From the NCBI GenBank assembly GCA_034509425.1, contig JAVTVJ010000011.1:4030001-4094000 (forward strand): 64,000 nucleotides of DNA. The letters are read 5' to 3'. The position numbers and the translations under genes were made by a program. This document shows, in pieces, positions 24,372 through 39,810 of this stretch. The DNA comes from Eopsaltria australis. Taxonomy: Eukaryota > Chordata > Aves > Passeriformes > Petroicidae. The notes beneath the pieces were generated by a model, which did no database searches, was not told the DNA's origin, and saw only the letters and a list, made by a program, of their open reading frames with translations. Numbering within the stretch: position 1 is the first letter of the stretch; each line of letters begins with the position of its first letter.

Positions 24372-25774
24372 TAAGTACGTGAACTGAATCCATTATGAAC
24401 ATCTAAAGTTCATGTTATTTTCTGTGCCTGGACCAATTAAAAATTGCATGAACAATCAAAGAGGCACTGGGTAAAAGGATAAGTGGGAATTTTATTAGAA
24501 GGATATGGCTAATCTTCCTGCGCATCAAATATATAAACAAGCAATACTGAGAAGAGCATAAAAACAGTCTTTAATAGCCTGTTGGTAATTATTTGCTTTC
24601 TTACCCAAATGGACATAGCTTGTTATTTAGGCCATCATTTAAAAAAAACAATCTGTAGTGGCTCAACAAAAATCAGTTTTTCATATCCTGAATATTTTCT
24701 CATTTCAATTATTGATTGTACTTACCTTAATAATTCTCAATATTTGTTACTAGATCTTTTCTTAAAAGCTTACTAGGAACACAGTAATAGCCATACCAGA
24801 AATAGTAACCATAAAATTATTATTTTGTTAATTCACTGATAAGCTTTTGAGTAACAATTTCCAAAAGAACATACATGTAAGAAACATTTTATTGCAGTGA
24901 TTATTTTCCCCCTAAGATTTTGGGACATGCAGCTCCCAAGACATTGCAATCACTTCTTATCACTATGCTAAATGTAGCCATTTTAAGGTTTCGTGACCTC
25001 AAAAAGCACACCAGCATCTCTGAGACTTGAAGTGTTTCTGGCTGTGCTTTGGTCTAAGTAGAGAAAAAAGGCCAGTACATTAGGCTGAGAAATATATAGG
25101 AGAAAGTGGAAAAAAATGCTAAAGAGGAGAATGAAGTGAATTCAGTTACAAAACAGAAGTGGAAGCATGAAGCTTGAACGTGAACATGGGTTATTAATAT
25201 ATAATATTCATTTTACAGGATTTGCATGTTTTTAGTGACAGCTTATCAGTTTCACTTGTACTAAGGTTGCTGTGAATGACTATTTAAAATGAATATAGGC
25301 GTCAGAAGTTGTTCCTTATTTTGTGCCTTTATATTATTTCTGTTTGTTTTAAAAATTCAATTATTGCGTAATGTAAGCTTGTCTATCTGGGAACATTAGT
25401 ATAAGACTGTACCCCTGTTACTGAGTGGTTTATACAAAGAGCAATAGTTGAGACTTGGTTTTACAGAGACAGGAACTGACCTCTTGAATCTGAAAGAGAA
25501 AGAGCAGGGATAGACTTTGAGGGATTTGGAATAAGATTAAGAGTTTACATTTGCCATAACAGCTAAAAAGAAGAGATAGACAAGGATGCATGCATAGTGT
25601 TTGGACATGAAGCAGCATCCCATGGGATTGAGAAGGCCGGCTGAGACCAAGCACATGGGCACTTTTGCTGTCCTGAGCCCACTGTTACTTCCAGCTAATC
25701 GAGGACAGTGTTTCCTGCATTCACGTTGCAGTTGTCGTTGTGGTACTTGGGGCTATAATTTACCAGGGCCTGTA

Positions 25775-26032
25775 GTGACAGGGCAAGGGAGCAACAGAGT
25801 TAAACTGGAAAAGGGGAGACTTTGGTTGGACATAAGGAAGAAACTCTTTACAACGAAAATGGTAAGATGCACGAACAGGCTGTTCAGAGAAGTTGTGATA
25901 GCCCTATCTTTGAAAAGTGGACAGGGCTTTCAGCAACCTGATCTAGTGAAAGATGTCCCTGCCCATGGCTGGGGAATTGGGTTAGATTATCTTTAAAGGT
26001 TTCTTCAAACTCAAATCATTCTATGATTCTTA
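25775..26032 (+). mobile_element. CR1 LINE 3' fragment
   Basis: It contains TTAAACTGGAAAAGGGGAGA, TTGGACATAAGGAAGAAACT, the AGGCTGTTCAGAGAAGTTGT stretch and GGTTTCTTCAAACTCAAATC followed by ATTCTATGATTCT. All are in CR1 order and plus orientation, ending in the octamer tail. Confidence 0.87.
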
Positions 26033-27006
26033 TACAAGTTTTGGCAAACTTTTGGTTGCCACAGGGCAGTGTCACCTGCAATCAACACTTGGTCCAGAGT
26101 AAAGGTCCAGAACAAGGTCCTAAGATCTTGCTTTCTTCCTCTCCCTCACTTTGCTGAAAAAAAAACAAAACAACCACACCTCTAAGGGGTTGTATTTCAT
26201 GAACAATAGAAGACAGTTACTTCTCAGGAGAGTGTATCTTCCACATCTGTTTAGATTTGTCTAGACTCTAGGATCCATGACCTGTGTCTGTGGGAAAATC
26301 AATACTAAGATCTAACTCACCTTTCTGCTCTCGTGGTGTGTCCTGTAGTTGTGGCTCACATGGCTGAGCATGCAGTCAGTGCCACCCATGCAGAAATGTC
26401 CAGACTCGGCCTGACCTTGTGGAAACAACACATTTTCCTCAGTCCTTCCATGTGCCAACACACGCCCCACAGACAGCCAGCTGTCTGGCTGTTGGATAGA
26501 TAATTGTTAGCATCAAAAAAAGCATTAGAAAAATACATGTTAATAGTACATGGCAAAAAGGCTCTTCTGATTTCAGTAAATAACATTAACATCTATTGGC
26601 TGCTTAACATCGCCTGTTTGCCTTTGGCATGTTGGGGTTTATCTTAGCCTAGTGTAATAAATGGAAATGTCACCATTTAATTAAATGGCTCCAGGTCAAA
26701 TCCATCCAATGATTACTCTGTGTTGAAGTTCACAGCAATAGCATTCTTTGCATATTAGAACAAATTTTCTGTCAGCGTTGCTAAGTTTCTGGTAATTGTT
26801 TGTGTTGCATACCTTTGTGTAATTTTTTGTAAACTAACGAGTCATGTCAGTGAGTTATATTTAATAAAATCAATATCCTATTAATCAGTATGTACAAAAG
26901 AAGCTTTCATGAAAACAAAATGCTTTAGGTTATTTATAAAACAATTCAAAATGCATTATAAAATGGTTTAAGTGATTTAATGTTTTCTGTTTTTTTTCTC
27001 ACCAAG

Positions 27007-29031
<2,025 letters not shown>

Positions 29032-30339
29032 TAAACAGTATTCTCTGTGTGCTTCCAGGGATCTGAATGCATGCTAATGACATTTGGTATTTGTTTTTTA
29101 ACTTGCCAGCTCTTCTTGCTGTGATTGTTTTTAACTGCAGGCAACACCATGGTGTATAAACTGAAAAGACAGATGGATAAAGATGTAGCTTTACTGCATA
29201 TTTAATCCCCCCCAAGAATAATGCAAGCATTCATAATAAAGGTTTCCATTAAGAAAACAGATAGTTTCATTTTATTAGTATAAAGAATGAAAGGAGAAAT
29301 AAGATACATACACATTAGCGAGAATATTTTGTAAATGTCTGTTGGTCCATATATGGGCTTAGAATTTTGATTTTCGTTTCATATGGATGGATGTGTTGTG
29401 ATGTGGTTACTTTACTTAAATAAGAACATGAGTGTTACTGTGAGCTAGTAGAGAAAGTGATCTTGCTTTGAATTTTTTTTACCTTAATCTAGTCCATGTT
29501 GGTAAACAAAATGCTTCTCTTATCATATGTCTACTGTTGTTGTTGGGCTAATTTGTATAAGTGGATTGGAGGCTGCAAAACTACAGAATATTTTAATAAT
29601 CATTATTTGGTATCATTATTTTACTGATAGTTTCTAGTCTTCTGCAAAAAGGTACAAATTCAGCTTTCATGTAGAAAATCCAGTTGCAGACCTTACTGAC
29701 AATGCACTATTGGACATAATAGATAATGTGTGTTATGTTATTCTTGCTTTTAACTCCTTAAAGGTTTGGTGACTCCAGAGACATCTGAGGTTGTACTTAA
29801 GATCTTGAATGTTTTCTGAGTTCGCAGATAGCAAGCTTGGAAAAACTGAGCTATTGTGTCATCATGCTTAATGAATATTAATAGTAAAAGTTAAATTATC
29901 ATTAATACTAATATTTAGAAAGTTACTGAAATAAGATGATTCTGAGAAAATCTTCATGAGTTCTATAAAGCCAGAGTAATCCTTTGTGAAGTGCTGTTTC
30001 TGGCTGCTCTCATTCAGAGACGTCCATAAAGAAAGTGAGGATGTGAACACAGGATTATGCATGGGGAAGTTGTGACCATCGTGAACATTTGAACAGTGTG
30101 GGTAAAAAAGTTGCTATTACAGCCAGTACAGTCTTTGCAGAGAAAAGGAAATGTAGATATTAATGCAGAGAGGGAGGGGTGACCAACAGTGTGACTTTTG
30201 TACAAGGCTTGATTTCTGAGCTTTTGAGTATGCAAATACCAGCTTCACTCACAGTCAACACCTAGGGGCTATGAAGAACATGCTGCTGCATAGCCTGTTG
30301 TCTTTAATGGGTTGTTTAAATTCGTGGGTTTGTGAGAAA

Positions 30340-32580
30340 AGAATATTAAGGACGGCCATTGTCCTTATGGGGGACTTGGACATCTCATAGCTGGTAGAAC
30401 CTGGGTCAGAAGACTCTTAAAAAGCCTTGATGACAACTTTATGGAACAGGTCCTAAGGGAGGTGACTCAGAAAGATGCCCTCCTTGATCTACTGCTTGTC
30501 AGCAGAGTTGATCTCATGCGTGAAGTGGAGATCAGTGGCTGTCTTGGCAAGAGTTTAAAATCTCTGTTGGCAGAAAGAAAAATGACAGCAAAACCTCAGC
30601 TCTGGATGTGAGAAGAGCAGACTTCAGGCTTCTCAGAGAATTAGTAAGTAAGGTCCCCTAGGAAAATGTTTTTGTAGATGCTGGGGTCCATCAGTGCTGG
30701 TCACTTTTTAAACATCATCTCCTAAGGGCACAAGACCAGGTAATTCCCAAATGTCAGAAGTCAAGCAGATGAAGCATAAGTCTGACTTGGCTGAATAGAA
30801 GTCTTCTCTTGGAAATAAGGCAAAAAAGAAAGATGTGTGGCTAGCAGAAGCAAGGTCAGATGTCTTGGGAAGATGGGAAGGTGCTGCTTGCCACTGTAGG
30901 GAGAAAATTCATGGGCCAAAGCTCAGCTGGAGTTAAACCTGCCAGAATTCTGGGGGACAATAAAAAGAGTTTTTTCAAGTATATTAATGGCAATAGGCAG
31001 TGTGAAAATAACATCAGCCCTTAACAGGATGAGAATGGTCACCTTGCAAACAGGGACATGACAAGGCAGAGGTGTTTGACACATTCTTTGCCTCTGTGTT
31101 CAACACGGATGATGGACCAAGGGGATCTCAGCCTCTGAACTGAAGGATCATGACTGCGAGAATGGGCAACTTCCAGTCATCCCTGAAAATGTGCAGGATC
31201 TGCTGCTCCAGGTGGATCCCTACAAGTCTATGGTACCTGTTCTATATTCAAGAATCCTCAAACAGCTGCTGATGTTACCACAAAACCTCTCTCGATTTTT
31301 GAGTGGTCTTGGAAATCTGGAAATGTCCCAGCTGACTGGAAGCTGGTGAAGGTTGTCCCAATTTTTAACAAGGGCAGGAAGGACCACCCCAGAAACTACA
31401 GGCCTTTCAGTCTCACTTGAGTGTCTGGTATGGAGTTACAGAGAAGGTTATTCTGGGAGGTATTGAAAAACACTTGAAAGGCATTGCCAGCATGAGGGGA
31501 GAGTCCTGTTTATCAAATCTGATTTTCTTTTATGTCAAGGTAACTCACCTAGCTGATCAAGGGAAGCCAGTAGATGTAATCTTTTTGAATTTCAGTAAAG
31601 CTTTCAATACCGTCTCTCACAAGATTCTTCTGAACAAAATGTCCAGCACACATCTGGACAAACAGATCGTGTGGTGGGTGAGCAACTGGTTCATGAGTCA
31701 GGCAAAAAAGGGTTACAGTGAATGGGGTGACATCCGACTGGTGACCTGTGACTAGTGGGGTTCCACAGATCTCCATCCTCAGTCCTGTGCTCTTCAACAT
31801 CTTCATAAACTACTTGGACACAGGACTGGAAGGGATACTGAGCAAGTCCATAGACAATAATAAATTGGGAGGAGCTGTTGTCTCCCTTGTCTCCTCTATT
31901 TCTTCCCCTCGACAAAATAAGGGGCTGGGCAGTCACCCACCCTATGAAGTTCAACAAGGGAAAGTTCTGGATTCTGCACCTGGAATGGGGCAACCGTGGA
32001 GGTACAGGCAGAGTGGGGAATGAGATGGTGGAAAGCAGTGCCATGGAAAGGGACCTGGGGGTCCAGGTCTACAGAAAGCTGAATATGAGTCAGCAGTTTT
32101 GAGTGCCACAATATCAGAAAGATACTGAACTATCAGAGAATGTCCAGAGGAAGGCAACAAAGATGGTGAAGGGCCTTGAGGGGAAGACATGAGTAGTGGC
32201 TGAAGGCACTCAGTCTGTTCAGCTTGGAGGAGGCTGAGGAGAGACCTCATTGCAGTCTGCAACTTCCTCATAAGAGGAAGAGGAGGTGCAGACACTGATC
32301 TCTTTTCTGCGGTGAGCAGTGCCAGGACTCAAGGGATTGGCCTGAAGTTGTGTCAGGAGTGGCTTAGGTTGGATATTATCACTCAGAGGGTGGTTGGGCA
32401 CTGGAGCAGGCTCCCCGGGGAAGTGGTCACAGCACCAGCCTGACAGAATTCAAGAAGAATGTGGACAATATGCTCAGGCATATGGTGTGACTCTTGGGGC
32501 TGTCCTGTACAGGGCTGGAAATTGGACTCAATGATCCTTATGGGTCCCTTCCAACTTCGCTTATTCTGTGATTCTGTGAT
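30340..32580 (+). mobile_element. Long 5'-truncated CR1 LINE with ORF2 remnants
   Basis: This is the longest LINE copy in the window, about 2.2 kb. Relics of ORF2 can be read in order. Near 30340-30550 is the end of the endonuclease region, including a degenerate ALLDLLL stretch. The reverse transcriptase region includes FLNFSKAFNTV at 31582-31614, [18 protein letters not shown] at about 31752-31806 and [11 protein letters not shown] at about 31847-31880. The 3' part runs through GAGACCTCATTGCAGTCTGC to TGGGTCCCTTCCAACTTCGC and a TTCTGTGATTCTGTGAT tail. It is dead. A 7-base insertion (TGTGACT, about 31749-31755) breaks the frame between motifs A and B. Both Asp of the usual LDFSKAFD motif are Asn, and the second Asp of the ADD motif is Asn. 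An internal deletion follows 32100. The tail resembles that of the SINE at 24299-24371. Confidence 0.9.
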
Positions 32581-32605
32581 AGAATAGAATAGAATAGAAT
32601 AGAAT
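32578..32605. repeat. (AGAAT)n microsatellite at a CR1 tail-to-tail junction
   Basis: Five AGAAT units sit exactly where the plus-strand CR1 ends and the minus-strand CR1 begins. The repeat probably grew out of the octamer-like CR1 tails. Confidence 0.9.
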
Positions 32606-33010
32606 CGTTTGAAGGGACCATTGGAAGGGAACTACAACAATTATCTAGTCCAACTGCCTGACCAATTCAGGGCTGACCAAAACTTAAAGTATTTTACTAA
32701 GTGCATTGTCCAAATGCCTCCTAGACACAGGGTTTCGGCATCAAACATCTCTCTAAGAAGTTTGTTTCAGTGTTCAACCACCCTCTTTATGAAATGTTTC
32801 CTAATTACCAGTCTGACCCTTCCGTGACACAGCTTTGAACCATTCCCATGCATCCTGTCACAAGGTACCAGGGAAGTTGGCACCTTATTCTCCACTTCCC
32901 CTCATCAGGAAGCTGTAGAGAGCAGCAAGGTTATCCCTCAGCCTCCTTTTCTCTGAACTAGGCACACCTAGAGACCTTAGCTGCTCTGCACAGGATGAAC
33001 TTGTCTCTGA
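32606..33010 (-). mobile_element. CR1 LINE 3' fragment, tail to tail with the preceding copy
   Basis: Read on the plus strand it shows the reverse complement of a CR1 3' end: AAGGGACCATTGGAAGGGAA, ATCTAGTCCAACTGCCTGAC, then TTTCAGTGTTCAACCACCCT, ATGAAATGTTTCCTAATTAC and the CTCAGCCTCCTTTTCTCTGA region. It is moderately diverged. Confidence 0.85.
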
Positions 33011-33365
33011 TTGTCATATGATGAGCTTGTCTTTGAAGCATGCCTGATGAGTCTGGGCACACAGAATTAATAGCTGTCTGGAGTTGGTCCCATTGCCTAG
33101 AGTCATGTTATACATGTATAGATAACAACACAGATTATTTCTTTTGTGCACAAAAAGAAACAATTTTGCCCTTCATTTATTAGATAAAAATACAGTAAAA
33201 TAGATTGGACATAACCACTGTTACACAAAGATAGTTTAAGTAGAAAGTGGCTATATTTGTCTTTATTTTAACAACTGAGGATTTGCTTAAAACTTAATGT
33301 CTTGTCGCATTCATCAGTGAATATAATTACACTGAAATGAAGTGCCTTCTTTGGTGCCATTTGGG

Positions 33366-33600
33366 GAACCATAGAATAACTTAAATGTAAGGGACCTTCA
33401 GAGGTCATCCAGTCTGACCTGCTGCCCAAAGCAAGTCCACTTAGATAATGTTGCCCATGACTTGGGTTCGCCAGATGAATCTCAGACTGCTCCAAGGATG
33501 AAAGTTCCACAAGCTCTCTTAACAGTCTATTCCAGTGCTTGACCAACCTTACGCAAAAAATATTTCTCGTAATGCTCAATCAAAATTTTCCATGTTTCTT
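33366..33600 (-). mobile_element. CR1 LINE 3' fragment, diverged
   Basis: The plus strand reads AACCATAGAATAACTTAAAT, then GGGACCTTCAGAGGTCATCC, AGTCTGACCTGCTGCCCAAA and, further on, TCTATTCCAGTGCTTGACCA. This is the reverse complement of the CR1 end, more diverged than its neighbour. Confidence 0.8.
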
Positions 33601-36600
33601 TCAATGCTACTCAATGACTAATCCTTTTTAGTGAAGTATGACTTATTCTTTGAATTGTTGATTCTAGGGAAAATAGTAGTTTAATCTTATAATTTTGCCA
33701 AGAGCATATTGATCCGTGGACTGCCAAAGATAGTGGCAAATGAAGTAAATAAGGCACTGTTTAGAAACCTATTAGTATTTATTAAAGGTGTTTGTACATG
33801 AAACATCTTTATATAAGGCAATTTGTTACTGAAATGTCCTAATTTAAATGCATTCAAGACTTTTAGTGAGCACAGTATCCATGAATGCATTGCCATATGG
33901 TTCTACTGAACTTTGCCATGAATCAGTATTTCTGTAAATGCTTTAGGAATTGAAATGCTAATAAACCTTTTAACCATGATTAATGCAAAATTATAGTCCA
34001 GCAAGACCCCTAATTTATGGAGAAGTTAGGCACCATTCACTTAAGTCCCAGTTAGTAACAGTGGAAGTATAGCTGAGCTAAGAAGATTTTGAAAACGTCT
34101 AATTAACACCTTCTGAGGGCAAATGAAAAATATACTTCATTGGGTTTCTAGGGGGTTTTAGAAAAGAAAAGTAGTTTCTGAAACTGCTATCCTTTTGTCT
34201 GTAAAAAGTTTCCCTTTTCCCTGTGTAAACTAAGTGACAAAGGACACCAATGCCTTTGTCCAAGAGTTTTGTTATCCCAGAAGGAAAGTTAAACTGAAAT
34301 GTTGCAGTGGTATTGTGTCTTTTATTACTCATGTTTTCTTCTGTGTTACTGTTGCCGTACTAGTAAAATCTATCCAGAATTTTGGCTTCCCATCCAGCTA
34401 CTGTCACATGTCATGAACAAGTGAACTAATGCTATTAAGATATCTGTCTTTACTTTGAAACTTGTATCTGAAAAATTAAATTCGGGCTGTAATTTCTTAC
34501 TGATTGAGATATCTTTAAAAACAATGTTCTAGGACAGTCTGCCTAATCTTGTCTAGCTGCATTGTATAAAATATATGTACAAGCAGTAAGAATTTGCAGT
34601 GGCTTGTGAAGTTTTATATGACACAGAGACAGAATTAGAGCAAGGCAGTTTGTTTCTTAGAACATATTCTTATGCTTGCATTCTAAACAATAATCTTCTA
34701 TATTGAATTTAAAAAAACATTCTATATTGCAGAATGATGGCTTGCGATAGTAAATGTAATAAAAAATGTAGTAGTGCATAGTTAAAGCTTACTGAATTCA
34801 ATTTGACATTGGTATTTTCATAATCTTTTCAGTTCAGAATTCCACTTCCTTCAGCTGATCCTATATTTGTTCTCAAGCTCTTTAGTTCCCAGAGTGTAAA
34901 CAGGCTTCAGTGAGTCTTTGGTTCCAATTCCTGTCATGTTTCATGCTCCTTGGTCAGAAAGAGCTTTGTAAGAATCAGCTGCATCAAGGAGGTATTGTCT
35001 GTCAAATGAAAGCAGATCAATCTCTTTCACTTTATCATCAATAAAATTTAAAGTGCTCTCCAAATTACATGCAGTTTATGTCTATTGCGTAATTTACTGA
35101 TTGATTGGCAGGCTTCTGAGAGCACCATGAAGGAACTACTCTTTGGGTCTGTCAAAATAGTTCATGAGTCAACCTGGAACTTAACTGACAAATCTTACGG
35201 TCCCTCAGAATCAAAGCTCACATTGATGTGCCCACTCATATGTCACCTTAGAGCATGACTGTAGGTGCTTGGCACAAGTCTGTTCACTGATTCAAGCAAA
35301 GTTTCCAAAATTTTCTCCTTCTTGAAAAGGAGGTGGGGTGGAATTGGAGAAATGAAGGGCAACTCTCAAGCCTGAAAAAGACTTCTCAAAGAGGGCATCC
35401 TAACCTGTGACTGAAGGATTTTATTTCTTTAAATCAGTGGGTTGAAAAAATTACCTTCTGCTTTTTAATAATGCTTCTTCTGAAGGTCATCTCACATGGG
35501 TATGACCAAGGTAAGGATACCTTACTTTAAAGATACCTTTTACCTTTATTAAAAGTAGTTACTTTGTATGGGGAGATAGAGAAATATTTCAGGTAATTTG
35601 CTTGTATTAGACACAGTTGCACTGGTTGCATTATATATAATCAAATAACCAAAGAGGAAACTGTGCCAAAAACTACAGAAAAAGGAACCAAGTAACAGTT
35701 ATCTCAGATGATAATTCAGCCTTTAGGGAATGAAAGATAAGTGGATATAGTTTCATTCCATAGACACTGTGAGAGTATATGAAATTTTCTTCGTTGGACT
35801 GCATCCTCACTGCAGCTTCTAATCACTGTCATGATGGCATGAGAGAACCTACACTGAAATCATGTTGTGAAAAGAAGGCATGGTTTATCCTACTCCTCCA
35901 TTAAGAGAGTTACATTGTAGCAAAAAAAAAAGGGAGAGTTCCTTCTCCTGTCTGTCAAAAAAGCCTCTTTGACACTTAATGCTGAAAATGAGATTGTTTT
36001 TTTATACAGCACAAGCACTGCACTAAATTTAATAGAAATATCCTCTTTTTTCACTGTGCAGTTGTGACACACGTCAGGTAACACAGAAGATTGCAATAAG
36101 TCATAAGTAATGGTCCTTAACATTTTCCCCATTGTTAAATCAATTACATTCACAGCAAAACTTCTGTATTAACTGAAGTAGTTGTGAGTGGATTTGTCAG
36201 TCTTATTTCAGTATCACTGTGTGCTTTTCACTGACTTCAGTACTCCTACAAGGGGCAGAAGTGAATGGTTTCACCATTAGCTTTCTACGTTCTTGGTGGA
36301 TTCAGGCAAGAACTGAAACTAAGTTTCATCTTCTACCAAAACAGTCACAAATAGATGGGAGCAGTTTCACTTACTTCTGTTTAGTACAAAACACAACAAA
36401 TTAATTAACGGAAGTCAGGGGCTTCCAGCATGTTGGGTGTTTCCAGGAAGCATTTGTCCTATTCAGAGAGAACATTTTCCTCATAATTTTTCTGATAGGT
36501 GCTTTGGTTGCTGTAGCTGCTGTCTGTCTGCTCAAGAAGAGAGAATTGAGGATGTAGCTTGCAAAAAATAGATTTTTGGACTTAAAATAGGGAAAGAAAA

Positions 36601-39594
36601 ATAATATTCATCAGCACTAATTTGAGGGACTGCAGTGGTCTGCATTTAGTTGTTTGTGTCTAAAGTAGACTCTTTCAAGGGATAATTTATCTGGTATTTT
36701 TTTTTTATTGATTGAAAGAGAAGCTCAAAGTACAGCTCACCTGTAGGTATCTCACAGTCAGCAATTTCTCTAATTCAATGCATATTTATTGTCAGTGGAC
36801 AGGTGGGGACTACAGAAAGTATACATACAATGGGATGCTAAATTCTCTTTTAGCATTTATAGCATTAACTCATTCATGCTTAAATTAATTTCTTCCATAA
36901 TCATCCTATTTCGGAAGTTTGTCTTGAGTTATCAATTACAGAACTGATGTTTACTGCACTTTATTACAAGTTTCTGTTTTGTCTTCTTTTCAGTAGTTTT
37001 AATATTAATTAACATACCATCTTCATCAAACAAGAATGGAGAAATTACAAAATTAGTTTAATCTTTCTGATAAGTGATGGAAATATTAACAGAATTATGG
37101 TGAAACACTGTCAGCTGGCTTACCAGCTTTCGGTAACTTTGTCAGGGGTGTTTCTGTTGCATTACAGACTGAAAATAGAAGACTGAAATCTTGAAATTAA
37201 TTTTTCTCCATTACTTTAGAAATGATATACCCATAGTTTATAAATGAGTTAAGGATCAGGAAGTTGTGTTCTTTTCAAAGGTTGGATAGTAAAACAGAAT
37301 ATGTGGCTCCTGTCATCCAGCAATAATGTGCTCTGATGTGCTTATGAGATCTCTGCTGAAAGCTCAGTCTAAGAATGTGCAAGTCACAAACCAAAGTAAG
37401 AACCTTGACCTTGAAGGCAGGGACATAACCAGCAGAATCAGTGTCAAGGATAAGAAAATTTTGGGATGATTTGACTAAACAGAGTGAAGGAGAAAAAATA
37501 GAAAGAGAAAACTACCTACCTGTGGTCGTAAAATCTCACAGAGCAAACACAAAAAAGACCATTTGTCATAAGATTTGAGTTTCTATTTTACCCTGTGCCC
37601 TGGGATTGGTAGATGAAAATTACTTATCCTTGTGAAAAATTATTTTAAATACATATGTTAAAAATTACATGTATATGCATATATATTAAAAAATGAAATG
37701 TTGTGCTGTGTATAATGGTATTGGAAACCTAGATGTGTAGTGCATTCTATGTTGGCAAAGAATATGTTATTTCAAATGGTTTTAAAATTTAATAAAATAC
37801 TAGAATATTTTGCAGTTGGAGCTATGATTGTAAATATTATTTTGTATAAACAGTATTTACGTCCATTATTTGAATAAGACAGTCTACAAAAGTTGATTCT
37901 TCTGTCTCACCTTTTTCCTGTGTTTGTTGCTGTTTTGCCAAGTGTCTGCATCCATCATAATGACATCTGTTCCCAGCCTGCTGGGATCATGTTGCTCGTA
38001 AAATGCTCCAATGCTGTTTCCAGTCACAGGAAATTAAAGAAATTAAAACTGATTATCATGAGGAAAAGAAATTTGAAGTTGCCTGCTGCATGCTGCTAGT
38101 TGGGTGTTACTGCCTGTAGGCCAGGTCAGGTTAGAGACCATGGCACTGGAATATACGCACCTGTTTCTATGGTTACTTGTGTCTGGTTTTATTGGAGTGT
38201 TTATTGCAGGAAAGTAATGACTCATATTACACAGTGGGGCTTTTTGCACCATTTTTGCATTAACACGTTAGAAAATCAAAGGCATTTAAATTACTTGGTG
38301 AAAGAACATAAGCAGTATTTCTAAAATAAAAATGGTATTTATTCTAACTGGCCAAGGGGTGATGGAAGTTTTCATGAGAAATTATTCCAGGGCATGGATT
38401 GAAGTGTGTGTCCATATAATAAAATACTTAGTGACTTACCATGGTGATCAAAATTTAACCTAAAAGTTACTAAGAAAAACTATGCTGCACACTGACTTTC
38501 ATAATGTATCTAGAAGTTGCTCTTTCAATATACAGCCCAATTAGATGAACAAAACTTTACTTTTTGATAAAGTTATTTTTTCCTCTTTAAGAGCACTTTC
38601 AAGGATTGCTTTCTTGTTATTCTTCATGAAAGCAGCTATTATTGTGGGATATTTTTAATGTATTATTTCATATCAGAGTAAAATGATACATATATTGAGA
38701 AAGCAGTGAAACCAACATACTGGATAACATGTTATGTTTTCAGGTAGCAAGAGAGGGAAATTCATTCCTAATGTACCTTTCTGTGTTGAAATTTGCATTT
38801 TCAAGGACATCTGCTATAACAAAAAAATTCTACTTTATTTTATTCCCATGTTGTTTTCTCTCTTAATTTGAGAGGATCAAACAAGACGTGAGGATAAATA
38901 AATTGTAATGACATCCAAATCCCTGTTGAAGGGAATAAGAACATTTCTGTGCAGCTGTATTTTCATGAAAATGATGACATTTGTGTGAGATTTTTAAGGG
39001 AGTTAGCTGAATGAAAAACTGGATTTCAGAGTATTGTGTTCTCCACCATTAATATAAATATGGCTTTCTTGCATACAAGGATTTTTGTTTCAATAAACTT
39101 TTCCTGGTCTCTGTAGTAAAAAATGTATTCTTCAGCTTTTTATAATGCCAGTTATCAAATAATACAGTCCTCTTTCTGGAAAGTGCCTTCTTCTTATGTA
39201 TTCTAACCCTCATCATTGTGGCTTTTTTTCTGTTGAATGAGAGCTTTGAATGTCAATCATAAATCTGAGTTTTGTCATAGTAGATGAGACTGTTTGCCTG
39301 TCAAATCTCCCTGTTCAACCTTCAGGCAATATTTGATACTTCAAAGTAAAAGCTTTCACCTTGAAACATTTGGATCCTAATCTGCGCATTGCATCCACCA
39401 TGAACACTGGAGCTAGGGCAGGGCAGAATACTGCTGAATGAAGCACAGCACCGTTTATTTCACATCACCTCTGCAAGACTGCACAGTACTTCCAAGCATG
39501 AGCAGGTGTCCATGCAACTAGATGTAGAACTGGAGTTAACCCCCAGAAACTGGCATGTGGAGGAGATTGGCTTAGATACCCACAACCAGGGAAC

Positions 39595-39810
39595 AGTCTG
39601 GACTGGAAGGAACCTGAAAAGATCGTCTGGACCAACCTCTTGCTCAAAGCAGGGCTCAGAGTTGGTTAGTCAGGGTCCTATGATGCTGAGTCTTAAATAT
39701 TTCTTGCAAAAGACATGCTAGAATTTCTCTGGGCAGCGTGATCTGATGTTTAGCTGTTCTCACAGTGGAGATTTTTTTCCTGTACACTTCCTGGAAACAG
39801 TGAGTGCTGT
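39595..39810 (-). mobile_element. CR1 LINE 3' fragment
   Basis: TGGAAGGAACCTGAAAAGAT, then GTCTGGACCAACCTCTTGCT, CAAAGCAGGGCTCAGAG and later TTCTCTGGGCAGC are in the order expected for the reverse complement of CR1. The extreme tail is missing or degraded. Confidence 0.75.

Larger units (their letters stand above)
18991..27006 (+). other. NALCN: NALCN intron 1 (distal part)
   Basis: This is non-coding sequence between the CpG island and the acceptor of the first coding exon. The polypyrimidine tract ends in CTCACCAAG at 27006. It contains a nested pair of CR1 elements (about 20440-21148), a 17-base T run at 20412-20428, a tRNA-derived SINE (24224-24371) and another CR1 fragment (25775-26032), all listed separately. 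The remainder shows nothing I can name. Confidence 0.75.

Noticed and set aside
31417..31755. A 112-codon frame with reverse transcriptase similarity, as a host gene
   Set aside because: It is a fragment of a CR1 ORF2 with damaged catalytic motifs and a frameshift at its end, so it is a dead mobile element rather than a host gene.
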